Source: Pontibacter coccineus (GTDB lineage Bacteria > Bacteroidota > Bacteroidia > Cytophagales > Hymenobacteraceae). From it: a stretch of DNA of 64,000 bases. Location of the stretch: the NCBI RefSeq assembly GCF_030546575.1, contig NZ_JAUOTN010000001.1, positions 1-64,000 on the forward strand. The letters run 5' to 3'. Under the pieces are notes generated by a model, which saw nothing but the letters and a program-made list of their open reading frames with translations, made no database searches and had not been told where the DNA came from. A program made the position numbers and the translations under genes. Within the stretch, counting starts at the first letter, position 1, and each line of letters opens with the position of its first letter. Shown here piece by piece: positions 43,878 to 52,040 of this stretch.

Positions 43878-44593
43878 GGCAGAAACTTATTGATTTCCAC
43901 GGCTTTTTTTACAAGCCCCGTGTGCCATCCAGTGAATCTGAGCAATTCCCACAGATAGTTTTACTTCCTCTGCTAATGAGGCATCATGATAAATCTCTAA
44001 ACTGAATTATCACTGCTTATCCAACTTCGGCCGTTGCTTTAAAGTTTGTATTAAGATCTTTCCATCAGCCTTCAATAGCCAAGACAGGATCAAAAAGTGT
44101 TAGTTTGTCGGCATTGCTATAAATGAAAAGCCCATTGATCACGAATGTACAGTTGTTAAGTGCTATGAAATTTTCCACCTTCAAATCCTTTTTAAAATCG
44201 CCAGCTGGTCAGAGGCAACTTCAAGAGGGCCGGTAAATGGCCGGCTTCTGAATCTACCAGCAGCATGGCAGTTATGAAGAGGATACAAATATCTCCAGGC
44301 CTTAAGTATTCGCATATCTAAAAGCCGTTCATCAGGTGTTATAGCGCTAGCGGAAACCCAACACCGGTATTGTTCTGTCTTACAGGGACAACGCTACATC
44401 TCAACATGTCTGGGAGTAGTTCTGGACGAGGGCAGTAGGCTGTTTACAAACAAAAAAATCAGGTTTTCCAGTAGTATCTGCCTGCAGATCACACGGACAT
44501 GAGACGGCTTTTCCCTGATGCTGGATAAAACTTCTCCTGCTTAGAAACACTGCGCAGTGCCCCTCTACCTTTGGCACATAAACAACAAAGGCC
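43878..44593. other. 716-bp stretch without recognisable gene
   Basis: No open frame with protein-like features, no RNA gene and no clear repeat. A minus-strand frame at 44401-44595 encodes a sequence without recognisable character and is not called. Low coding density here fits the decayed right end of the island. Confidence 0.6.
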
Positions 44594-44899
44594 ATGGAGC
44601 AACTAATAAAACAAAAGCTAAGCGAGATAGAGAAACAGTACGAGGTGCAGATCCTCTTCGCCTCCGAAACCGGTAGCCGTGCCTGGGGCCTTCCTGCCGT
44701 AGAACAGGATACTGATCTTGGTGTCCATACAACTCCTTCTTTTATGCTTGAATTTAACGATCAATTGAAGGCTGCACAAGATGTAAAAATACTGTACATC
44801 TTGCTTAAGACCAGCCAGTTAAGCCTGAATTCGGGTACCCGGAAAAGGATCGGCTTCGGGTACCCGAATTTGCTGCCTCAGAAAGGAGTGAAATCGTAA
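44594..44899 (+). pseudogene. truncated nucleotidyltransferase (RlaP/YcgL-like N-terminus)
   Basis: The first about 35 residues match a nucleotidyltransferase-superfamily start: QYEVQILFASETGSRAWGL is the GS motif region. Thereafter the expected Asp-x-Asp and the rest of the roughly 250-aa family are absent; the frame ends at residue 101 after unrelated sequence containing an inverted repeat. It is therefore a broken 5' fragment, not a functional enzyme. Confidence 0.6.
44828..44870. repeat. inverted repeat with nested GGGTACCC
   Basis: AATTCGGGTACCCG (44828-44841) and CGGGTACCCGAATT (44857-44870) are perfect inverted copies, and each contains the palindrome CGGGTACCCG. They lie inside the truncated nucleotidyltransferase fragment, where its homology is lost, so they may mark the break point. 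Confidence 0.85.
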
Positions 44900-44921
44900 A
44901 ATTCAGGTGGGGCTGAAAACA

Positions 44922-44957
44922 AAAAAGCCCCTAAATCGCTGATTTAAGGGCTTTTTA
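44922..44957. terminator. terminator downstream of tRNA-Ser
   Basis: AAAAAGCCC-TAAATC pairs with GATTTA-GGGCTTTTT across a short loop, with one C/A mismatch in the stem. On the minus strand it lies about 23 nt past the tRNA 3' end, with a T-run, so it ends the tRNA transcript. Confidence 0.8.
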
Positions 44958-44979
44958 TGCTACTTGATAAGGTATTACG

Positions 44980-45067
44980 CAGAGAGCAAGGGATTCGAAC
45001 CCTTGATACCCTTTTGGGGTATACACACTTTCCAGGCGTGCTCCTTCGACCACTCGGACAGCTCTCT
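44980..45067 (-). tRNA. tRNA-Ser (anticodon GGA)
   Basis: An 88-nt gene on the minus strand with acceptor arms AGAGAGC and GCTCTCT plus discriminator G. The D-arm has GTGGTCGAAGG, the anticodon loop CTGGAAA (GGA, reading UCC/UCU), a long variable arm of the serine type (TATACCCC-AAAA-GGGTATC), and a T-loop GGGTTCGAATCCC. No CCA is encoded. Its 3' end abuts the proposed island. Confidence 0.96.
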
Positions 45068-45148
45068 ATTATGAGTGCAAATATACGCCAATAACTTACA
45101 CTATCGCAAATTTTTACCTTCCTATACCTGATAAATAATCACGCCGGA

Positions 45149-46213
45149 CTAAATGGTGATCTCGCCGCGCAGGTTACTGACAAGCAGCTCACGGGTTTGC
45201 GTGGCCGGCAGGTCGAGCCCCAGCACAAACATTAATTTTGTGATGGCCGCCTCCGTTGTGATGTCGTCGCCCCCGATCACGCCCATGTTGAGCAGAAACT
45301 TGCTGGTTTCATACCGGCCCTGGTCCACCCTGCCCTCGTCACACTGCGACACATTCAGGATATAAATACCTCTCGACAGGGCATCTTCCAGCATCTCGAG
45401 CAGCCACCCTGCTGTGGGGGCATTGCCGGCGCCAAATGTTTCGAGCACTACTCCGCGCAGTCCCGGCGCCTCCAGCACACCGCGCATCACCTGCGGCGTT
45501 ATACCCGGAAACAGCTTCAGTATGGCTACATTGTCATCCAGGTGCTGGTGCACATGCAGTGGCTTTCCCGGGTGCGGCAACATGGCATTTTCATAGAAGT
45601 CGATGCTGATGCCTGCTTTTGCCAGTAGCGGATAGTTCTCTGACTTAAAGGCGTTGAAGTGGCGGCTTTCCACCTTCTTGGCCCGGTTCCCCCGGATCAG
45701 GAGGGTATGGAAATAGACACAAACTTCCGGCACCACGCTCTTGCCATTGATCTTGGTAGCCGCAATCTGCAAGGCCGAGATCAGGTTGGCGCGGGCATCG
45801 GTGCGGGTACGACCGATCGGCACCTGCGCGCCTGTGAAGATTACCGGCTTATCCAGGTTCTCGAGCAGGTAGCTGAGGGCAGAGGCGCTGTAGGCCATGG
45901 TATCGGTGCCGTGCAGCACGACAAAGCCATCGTAATCTGCATAGTTATCGCGGATCAGATTGGCCAGCATCAGCCAGTCACCAGGCGCAACATTAGAGGA
46001 ATCGATGGCCGGCTCGATGCTTAGCACCGTCAGCAAATATTTAAAATTGCTCAGTTCGGGCACCTTCTCCAGTATCTGGCTGAAGTTGAAAGGCACCAGG
46101 CTATGTTTTTCATCATACACCATACCTACCGTGCCTCCGGTGTAAATGATCAGGATGGAGGCGTCTGAGTGCGCAGGTGCGGCGGTGTCGATGTTGGTTT
46201 TGACTACGTTCAT
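45149..46213 (-). CDS. ansA: type I L-asparaginase
   Basis: A 354-aa cytoplasmic asparaginase (no signal peptide). The first active-site motif IYTGGTVGM is at about 24-32 and the second, VLHGTDTMAYSASALSYLL, at about 99-117, with the nucleophile Thr and the Thr-Asp pair. It hydrolyses L-asparagine to aspartate and ammonia. Its gene begins 3 bp after the end of tatD on the same strand, so the two form an operon. Confidence 0.95.
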   Translation of the reverse strand: MNVVKTNIDTAAPAHSDASILIIYTGGTVGMVYDEKHSLVPFNFSQILEKVPELSNFKYLLTVLSIEPAIDSSNVAPGDWLMLANLIRDNYADYDGFVVLHGTDTMAYSASALSYLLENLDKPVIFTGAQVPIGRTRTDARANLISALQIAATKINGKSVVPEVCVYFHTLLIRGNRAKKVESRHFNAFKSENYPLLAKAGISIDFYENAMLPHPGKPLHVHQHLDDNVAILKLFPGITPQVMRGVLEAPGLRGVVLETFGAGNAPTAGWLLEMLEDALSRGIYILNVSQCDEGRVDQGRYETSKFLLNMGVIGGDDITTEAAITKLMFVLGLDLPATQTRELLVSNLRGEITI

Positions 46214-46216
46214 CGC

Positions 46217-46984
46217 TTAGAGTTTGAAGAGATTGAGGGCATTACGGGTTGTGGCAGCGGCCACTTCTTCCACCGGCTTTTGCATCAGTTCGCCCACGCG
46301 CTGCGCTACCAGGGGTAGGTATACGGGTTCGTTGCGCTTGCCCCGGTGCGGCACGGGTGCCAGGTAGGGGCAGTCCGTTTCCAGTACCAGATCCTCCAGA
46401 TTAACATGGGGCAACACCATGTCCAGACCGCCGTTCTTGAAAGTGGCCACGCCACCTATACCCATCAGAAAGCCGAGCTCCTTCACCTTGGCAGCCTGCC
46501 CCACTGTGCCTGAAAAGCAATGGAATATACCTTTCAAACTCCCATCCTGTGCAGCGGTAATGATCTCGTACGTTTCGTCGAAGGAGTCGCGGGTATGGAG
46601 TATAATGGGCAGTTGGTGCTTCTTGGCCAGCTCAATCTGCACTTTCAGGGCCTCTTGCTGCTGTGGCAGAAAAGTCTTGTCCCAATACAGGTCGATGCCG
46701 CACTCGCCCACTGCCGCAAACTTTCGCTTGCCCAGCCACTCCTCAACCAGGTATAGCTCCTGCTCAAAATCCTTGTTCACAGAAGTTGGGTGTAGGCCCA
46801 TCATGGCGATGCATTGGGCTGGGTGCTTCTCTTCTGTTTCGAGCATCACGTCGATGGAGGTATGGTCGATGTTGGGCATGTAGAACTTCTCTACGCCCGC
46901 TTCGAGCGCTCTTGCCACCGCTTCGTCACGGTCCTGCTGAAACTTCTCTGAATAGATATGTGCGTGCGAATCAATTAAAGTCAT
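46217..46984 (-). CDS. tatD: TatD-family metal-dependent DNase
   Basis: A 255-aa TIM-barrel hydrolase. Metal motifs are DSHAHIY, GECGIDLYWD, ILHTRDSF, HCFSG and ETDCPYLAP, all as in TatD/YcfH deoxyribonucleases. ATG 46984 is preferred over ATG 46990, since MTLIDSHAH is the usual start. It is upstream of ansA in a two-gene unit. It resembles, but is clearly a different branch from, EboB in the island. Confidence 0.92.
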   Translation of the reverse strand: MTLIDSHAHIYSEKFQQDRDEAVARALEAGVEKFYMPNIDHTSIDVMLETEEKHPAQCIAMMGLHPTSVNKDFEQELYLVEEWLGKRKFAAVGECGIDLYWDKTFLPQQQEALKVQIELAKKHQLPIILHTRDSFDETYEIITAAQDGSLKGIFHCFSGTVGQAAKVKELGFLMGIGGVATFKNGGLDMVLPHVNLEDLVLETDCPYLAPVPHRGKRNEPVYLPLVAQRVGELMQKPVEEVAAATTRNALNLFKL

Positions 46985-46990
46985 GTGCAT

Positions 46991-47288
46991 CGTTTTGGAT
47001 CAGGTATCTCCGTGCAAAGGTCCGAACTAAAGGCAAAGGCTGCAAATGTTCTTGCGTAGCACTTTCCTCGTAGCACGACGCACGTAGCACGTAGCAAGAC
47101 TTTACTGATAGCTGAATTGTTAAATTGTTGATGGTTGCTGGTTGATTATGCATGATTGCCGGTGCACGATTCGGACAGGTCGCGACCTGTCCCTACGAAA
47201 CCAAAAACCTGTGAACCGGAACCCTAAACTCTCAAACTCCTAAACTTTCTAACTCTCAAACTTCTTACCTTCCTAGCTTTCTAATTCC
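46991..47288. repeat. intergenic dispersed repeats with 20-bp palindrome
   Basis: Contains TTGTTAAATTGTTGATGG-type sequence (47112-47135), the perfect palindrome GGACAGGTCGCGACCTGTCC (47173-47192) and a CTCAAACTYCTAAACTT-type low-complexity run (47225-47285). No gene is seen. Confidence 0.8.
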
Positions 47289-48380
47289 TTAATACTTTCT
47301 CCCCTTCCAGTTTACTTTGGTTGGCAGGAAGAAGTAGAGAATCAGGACAAAAGTGGTTACCAGCAGGTATAGCTCAAAGGCAATGTACTGCCACCAGGAA
47401 GCGCCTCGGTGGAGTCGTTTCAGGCAGATGTGCATGAACACGCTCTGGAGCAACAGCTTAACGGCCGCTATGCCAAGCGCTATACCTAATGAGGCTTTGA
47501 CAAAGAAAGGGATTAGCACCGGATAATAGGCCGAGTGCAGCACAAACAACGCAAACATATACCTGGGCATGAACACCGAGCCCCGCATCCAGCGCTTGCG
47601 TTGTTCCAGCAGCGCACCGTAACCCGGGGCAGGCGCTGACCAGGCAAGCACCTTGCTGTCATATAGATTACGAAAGCCGTAGCCCTGCTTCAGTATCTGG
47701 TTGAAAATGGCAATGTCTTCTGTGATCGAGAAAGGGATGTTTTCGAAACCGCCCACTTCTTCATAAGCCTTTCGGGTGAGCAGCATGTTGTTGCCCATCG
47801 TCGTAACGGGCATGTTCAGGTCACTGAATACCTGCATCAGCCCGATCGAAAACAGCCAGTCCATGCGCTGCATTTTGTCGAAGAGGCGATTGCCCGTTAC
47901 CGTTGTAAGTCCCGTCACCACGCCCACCTTATCATCCAGACCCGCCAGCATGGCCTTTACCCATGTAGGCGGCACTTTTATGTCAGCATCGGTAAAGAGG
48001 AAGATATTTGAACTTGCTTTCCGGGCCAGTTGTGCCAGCACGTTGGCTTTGCCTTTCGCCATCCCCACTGTGCCGGCAATGGGCACACAGGTATATCCAG
48101 GTTTGTTTTGAATGAATGCTTCTACCAGGACGCGGGTGCGGTCTGTGGAGGCATCATCACCGATCAGTACTTCAATTTTCTCCGTAGGGTAATCGAGCAC
48201 GGCAATGGCCTGCAGACAAGCCAGAATATTGTGTTCCTCATTTCGGGCCGCGATCAGAATGCTGATATGGGGAAAGTAGGTAACTCTAGCCGAATAGCGC
48301 CTGCGGTTGAAGAGCAGCAGCAACAGGAGCGCCGCAAATACAATAAAATACAGGACGAAGTAGGCGACAGAAACCATCAT
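47289..48380 (-). CDS. membrane glycosyltransferase, family 2
   Basis: A 363-aa protein with an N-terminal TM (about 5-25), a GT-A domain and three C-terminal TMs. The motifs are SILIAARNEEHNI, DDASTDRT, FLFTDADIKVP (DxD) and EQRKRWMRGS (QxxRW). This is typical of processive or membrane-anchored GT2 enzymes acting on undecaprenyl- or lipid-linked glycans. ATG 48380 overlaps the stop of the deacetylase by 4 bp. An in-frame extension to 48572 would run through the deacetylase gene, so it is discarded. Confidence 0.88.
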   Translation of the reverse strand: MMVSVAYFVLYFIVFAALLLLLLFNRRRYSARVTYFPHISILIAARNEEHNILACLQAIAVLDYPTEKIEVLIGDDASTDRTRVLVEAFIQNKPGYTCVPIAGTVGMAKGKANVLAQLARKASSNIFLFTDADIKVPPTWVKAMLAGLDDKVGVVTGLTTVTGNRLFDKMQRMDWLFSIGLMQVFSDLNMPVTTMGNNMLLTRKAYEEVGGFENIPFSITEDIAIFNQILKQGYGFRNLYDSKVLAWSAPAPGYGALLEQRKRWMRGSVFMPRYMFALFVLHSAYYPVLIPFFVKASLGIALGIAAVKLLLQSVFMHICLKRLHRGASWWQYIAFELYLLVTTFVLILYFFLPTKVNWKGRKY

Positions 48381-49012
48381 AGGGTCTGGAAGGTATAGCC
48401 CTGTGCGGTGAAGTGTTCTAAAAAACGGGGCAGCGCATACTGCATATTTCTCCGGGCCTTCAGGCTGTCGTGGAATAAGATGATGCTGCCGCTTTGGGTG
48501 CAACGGATGGCTTCCCGCAGACACTTTTCGGGGCTGAGCGAAGGGTCGTAGTCGTTGGTGAGCACGTCCCACATCACCAGTTCATAGTCCGGTCGCAGGG
48601 CCGCTGCCTGTTTCATGGTAATGCGCCCGTAAGGGGGTCGGAAAAGTTTAGGCTGCGCAGCATCAGGGACAAGCTGGTCGAGTTCCATCTGACATTGCTG
48701 CACGTTTTCGAGGTAGTGCTCCAGCGAAGTTTCCCAGCCGCGCACATGGTTGTGCGTGTGGTTTGCCAGCCGGTGGCCCTGGATAAGAATCTGTTCCGCT
48801 ATACCTCTGTGCTTCACCAAATTATCGCCTACTGCAAAAAAAGTCGCTTTGGCACCGTGCAGTGCCAGTTGCTCCAGCACCCAAGGGGTTGCCTCCGGTA
48901 TGGGCCCGTCGTCGAAGGTCAGGTATAGCACTTTCTCCTGCACTTCCCGCAACCAGGTATAGCCAGGCAAAAGTCTGCGAAGCAAAGCGGGTGTCTTGTA
49001 GAGGCGGAGCAC
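48377..49012 (-). CDS. polysaccharide deacetylase (NodB domain)
   Basis: A 211-aa NodB-homology protein. TFDDGPIPEAT (metal and base Asp), HTHNH (metal His pair), RPPYG and FHDS are all present, so the active site is complete. It would remove N- or O-acetyl groups from a surface glycan or peptidoglycan. No clear signal peptide. It is translationally coupled to the glycosyltransferase that follows. Confidence 0.9.
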   Translation of the reverse strand: MLRLYKTPALLRRLLPGYTWLREVQEKVLYLTFDDGPIPEATPWVLEQLALHGAKATFFAVGDNLVKHRGIAEQILIQGHRLANHTHNHVRGWETSLEHYLENVQQCQMELDQLVPDAAQPKLFRPPYGRITMKQAAALRPDYELVMWDVLTNDYDPSLSPEKCLREAIRCTQSGSIILFHDSLKARRNMQYALPRFLEHFTAQGYTFQTL

Positions 49013-49213
49013 TTTTATTGTTAAATTGTTAGATTGTTAAATGGTCATTCCCGTCACGTCGTGCATTAGTGAGCAATTCAGAAAGGAAGGGAAAAGTTTT
49101 CGCTAATTTTTGCTGAATAATCAACACAATATCAATTCATTTGAGAATCAACCATCAGCAATTTAACCAATCAACAATTAACTCTCAGCAATTTAACAAT
49201 TCAACCAACAACT
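49013..49213. repeat. TTAACAATT-type intergenic repeats
   Basis: TTGTTAAATTGTTAGATTG near 49018-49040 and AATTTAACCAATCAACAATT-like stretches at 49158-49206 in the opposite orientation. These are members of the same dispersed family seen at 15268, 47112, 53628 and 54226. No gene. Confidence 0.7.
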
Positions 49214-50437
49214 CTACTTAAACCTGCAAGAAAGCAGTGTGATATCGTCGCTGAAAGTGGACTCTTCGTTGTAGAGGTTGATGGCATTGAGCAGTTGCAG
49301 GTGCAGCATCTTGGAACTCAGGAAGCGGTTCTTCTTCAAAAAGTCGATCGTGCCCTCGATGCCGAACTCTGACTCGTCTTCATCAAACACCTCGGTCAGG
49401 CCGTCGGTATAGCAGAGCAGCACGGCGTCGTGCGGCACATGGATCCTGCCCACATTCATGAAAGGGAGCACATCGAACACGCCCAGCATGGTGCAGCCGT
49501 CGTTGAGCAGGTCGTAGGTGTTGTTCTCGTAAAGTAGGATCGGGGCATCATGACCGGCATTCACGTAACTCAGTTCGCGCGTGCTGCGGTTAAAAATCGC
49601 GACAAAGGTCGTGATGAATTTCTCGGCGATCGCGTTGCGGTAGATGAGGTGATTGAGCTCCGACACCACAGTGTTCAAATCGGCGGTCTGCCGCAGAATG
49701 GTGCGCAAGCCGGCCTGGAAGTTCGACATCAGCAGCGAGGCCGGCACGCCCTTACCTGATACATCGGCCACGCAGAAAAGGAACTGGTCTTTGTCGATCT
49801 CGATGAAATCGTAGTAGTCGCCGCCGATGGACGAGTGCGGAATGTAGCTGGCATGGATGGCCACGTCCTTGTCATTGGGCAGGCTTTTAGGGAACAGCAT
49901 GGACTGCACCTCGCGGGCAATCTCAATCTCCTTGCGGATGGATTCCTGTGCCAGTCGCTGACGGGCCATGCGGTGGTTTTCGATGGCCACAAGCATGATA
50001 TTACTCACCGTCTGCACAAAGTTGAGCGCCTCGATATTGCTGTAGTAAGGCAGGTTTTTGCCGATCATCACAAAAGCGAGCACTTTGCCGTTGTGCAGGA
50101 TCGGGATCACGATCTCGAAATTACGCCACTTTTTGTCCACGCTCAGCTTGGAGATGCGGGTGATTTCCTTGAGTTCGAGTATGGCCTCGGGGAGGTGTTG
50201 CTTGGCTGGTTCCAGATCGGTGCCGTAGCTTACTTTGCAGTCCCACTTCTCGTCGTGCACAAACAGGGCCAGCCGGTTGATCTGCAACTGGGCGAGCAGT
50301 GTGAAGCGGTATATTTTGTAGAGCGCCTCTTCGGGCAGGTTGTCGTTAATCGCCTGCGTGATTTCCAACAAGGCCGATAATTCCAGCTTTTTGAGGTTTA
50401 ACTCTTGCTGTATGTTCGGAGCGACTATATCAGGCAT
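49214..50437 (-). CDS. GAF-SpoIIE (PP2C-type) serine phosphatase
   Basis: A 407-aa protein. A GAF-like sensor domain occupies about 15-165 and a SpoIIE/RsbU phosphatase domain about 195-405, with REVQSMLFP, GGDYYDFI (metal Asp), ADVSGKGVPASLLM, NAGHDAPIL and CYTDGLTEV motifs. Such phosphatases reverse anti-sigma factor antagonist phosphorylation or c-di-GMP/PP2C signalling. No partner kinase or antagonist is adjacent. A TPR-free cytoplasmic location is predicted. It is probably the tail of the envelope operon, though 216 bp separate it from the small gene upstream. Confidence 0.92.
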   Translation of the reverse strand: MPDIVAPNIQQELNLKKLELSALLEITQAINDNLPEEALYKIYRFTLLAQLQINRLALFVHDEKWDCKVSYGTDLEPAKQHLPEAILELKEITRISKLSVDKKWRNFEIVIPILHNGKVLAFVMIGKNLPYYSNIEALNFVQTVSNIMLVAIENHRMARQRLAQESIRKEIEIAREVQSMLFPKSLPNDKDVAIHASYIPHSSIGGDYYDFIEIDKDQFLFCVADVSGKGVPASLLMSNFQAGLRTILRQTADLNTVVSELNHLIYRNAIAEKFITTFVAIFNRSTRELSYVNAGHDAPILLYENNTYDLLNDGCTMLGVFDVLPFMNVGRIHVPHDAVLLCYTDGLTEVFDEDESEFGIEGTIDFLKKNRFLSSKMLHLQLLNAINLYNEESTFSDDITLLSCRFK

Positions 50438-50653
50438 TCGGTTTCATAGTTTAGGTTGGCTAAAAGCCCGCACATGGGGACCCTCCCACCAGCTATACCT
50501 GACACGCAGGTATAGACCGCGTAAATTTACAAAAAATCAACCGCATTCCTTGCCAACCCTCCAAATCCTTTGAAATTATACGTATTCGACGCATGCTTTC
50601 TCTAGCAACTACGTAGCCCGGATAATTGTTTTGCGTATTTCCTTAAACAACCG

Positions 50654-50911
50654 TCAGATGGAGTTATGGACCACGAGCCCGGCTTTGGTAGCCAGGTAAA
50701 AGTAGTGCTGGCACTGCTTCCCAAAGGCAGTTTCGTCATACTCGTGCTCTGTATCCGGGTCAGGGTATAGGATCCGGATATACCCCTTGGCGATCAGGTC
50801 GCGCAGGGCGGTGCAGAGTTCTTCGTCAGTCAGGGCGCTGGTGCTTTTCAGGTCAGAGTAGGACGTCACGAAGTAGAGTTCGTCCATGATGGCAAATTGG
50901 TTCTCAGTCAT
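50654..50911 (-). CDS. small winged-helix-like protein
   Basis: An 85-aa protein with a helix-turn-helix-like stretch (TSALTDEELCTALRDLIAKGYIRILYPD) followed by acidic residues and the end YFYLATKAGLVVHNSI. Short proteins of this type accompany glycosyltransferase and flippase genes in Cytophagales. Its start overlaps the upstream glycosyltransferase stop by 8 bp. It may be a regulator or a scaffold; I cannot tell. Confidence 0.65.
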   Translation of the reverse strand: MTENQFAIMDELYFVTSYSDLKSTSALTDEELCTALRDLIAKGYIRILYPDPDTEHEYDETAFGKQCQHYFYLATKAGLVVHNSI

Positions 50912-52040
50912 GATTACGGATGGTTCGGCCTTTCCAGGTATAGCGGCCCGAGAGACCGCTGATAGCGGTATATAGTACGTAAGGAATGTAAACTAGCTGC
51001 AGCGGAAGCATAAAAATCAGATAATTGTGCCTTCGCATGAAAATCAGCACGAGGTCGAGGAACAGGAAATCGATCAGGAACTTAGCCGCATAGGCCGCCA
51101 GAAAGACCTCAGGCGAAACCCATTTCAGCAGCACGGCAGGTATAGCCAGAAAAAGCAGCAGGTTTACGGCAAAAACACTTAATGCCACCAGTTTAACAGG
51201 CACGCTTTGATAGCTCCGCCACTTGCTGGCCCAACGCACCCGCTGCGCAATAAAACTGCGCACCGTTTTGCGCGCCTTGGTATACACAATGGCGCCCGGA
51301 TGTTTTAGAAAAGCGATACGCTCCGGGTATAGCTGATTTACTTTGTGCAGCAAAAACTCGTCGTCGCCGCTGGCTATCCCTTCGTTTCCGGCAAAGCCGC
51401 CAACCGCCTCAAACACAGTGCGGGTATACGCCAGGTTGGCACCGTTGCACATGTTCGGTTGCCGCAAACCGATGGAGGCGCCGCCCACTCCGATCAGCGA
51501 AGCAAACTCAACCAGTTGCATGCGCTCCAGCAAGGTATGGGTATGGTGAAAACAGACAGGGCCCGAGATAAAGACAGCCTGCTGCGATTGAAAGGTATAG
51601 GCGAAGTATTGCAGCCAGTCGGGTTGCACCCGACAGTCGCCGTCGGTAAAAGCCAACAGCTCACCACTCGCCTCTGCTATACCTTGTTTAATGGCGGCTT
51701 TCTTGCCGGTTGCAGTTGTATGATCAGCCAGCCGGATCAGTCGCAGTCGAAGCCGTGTATCAGGTATAAAGTTCAGAATAAGTTGATCGGTGCCGTCATC
51801 AGAATGGTCGTCTACGACCAGCACCTCAAAGTTCGCAGGATAGTTTTGCTTTTCCAGATCCTGCAGCAAAGCTATGATATGCGCTACCTCGTTCCGGACG
51901 GGAATGATGACGGTGATGTGGGTGGCAGGTATAAACCCGGCAGGTATAGCAGGTATAGGGAGGCGCTTCCAGGCAAACAAACAGCGCAGGATGACCCAGC
52001 CATAGGCGAGCAGCGACAGCAGAAGTAGCACCATGAACAT
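50904..52040 (-). CDS. membrane glycosyltransferase, family 2
   Basis: A 378-aa GT2 with N-terminal TM (2-20), GT-A domain (about 40-270) and three C-terminal TMs. Motifs: VIIPVRNEVAHI, VVDDHSDDGT, LLAFTDGDCRVQPDW (DxD), SGDDEFLLHK, AQRVRWASKW (QxxRW). It would transfer a sugar to a lipid acceptor. ATG 52040 overlaps the stop of the YbhN-like gene (TGATG); an extension to 52127 reads through that gene and is rejected. It pairs with the YbhN-like protein as a glycolipid synthesis and translocation unit. Confidence 0.88.
   Translation of the reverse strand: MFMVLLLLSLLAYGWVILRCLFAWKRLPIPAIPAGFIPATHITVIIPVRNEVAHIIALLQDLEKQNYPANFEVLVVDDHSDDGTDQLILNFIPDTRLRLRLIRLADHTTATGKKAAIKQGIAEASGELLAFTDGDCRVQPDWLQYFAYTFQSQQAVFISGPVCFHHTHTLLERMQLVEFASLIGVGGASIGLRQPNMCNGANLAYTRTVFEAVGGFAGNEGIASGDDEFLLHKVNQLYPERIAFLKHPGAIVYTKARKTVRSFIAQRVRWASKWRSYQSVPVKLVALSVFAVNLLLFLAIPAVLLKWVSPEVFLAAYAAKFLIDFLFLDLVLIFMRRHNYLIFMLPLQLVYIPYVLYTAISGLSGRYTWKGRTIRNHD

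Larger units (their letters stand above)
25004..45001. mobile_element. putative tRNA-Ser genomic island (about 20 kb), no integrase
   Basis: The segment is bounded by the direct repeat of tRNA-Ser 3' sequence. Inside, GGTATA/TATACC occurs about a dozen times by eye in 20 kb, against about one per 300-350 bp on both sides. It carries a full ebo cluster plus accessory carbohydrate genes, and its right end holds broken genes. No integrase, relaxase or phage gene is present, so it is either a decayed or a mobilised element, or DNA brought in by recombination. Confidence 0.5.

Noticed and set aside
44401..44595. 64-aa minus-strand gene
   Set aside because: No family resemblance and located in a decaying region; likely a chance frame.
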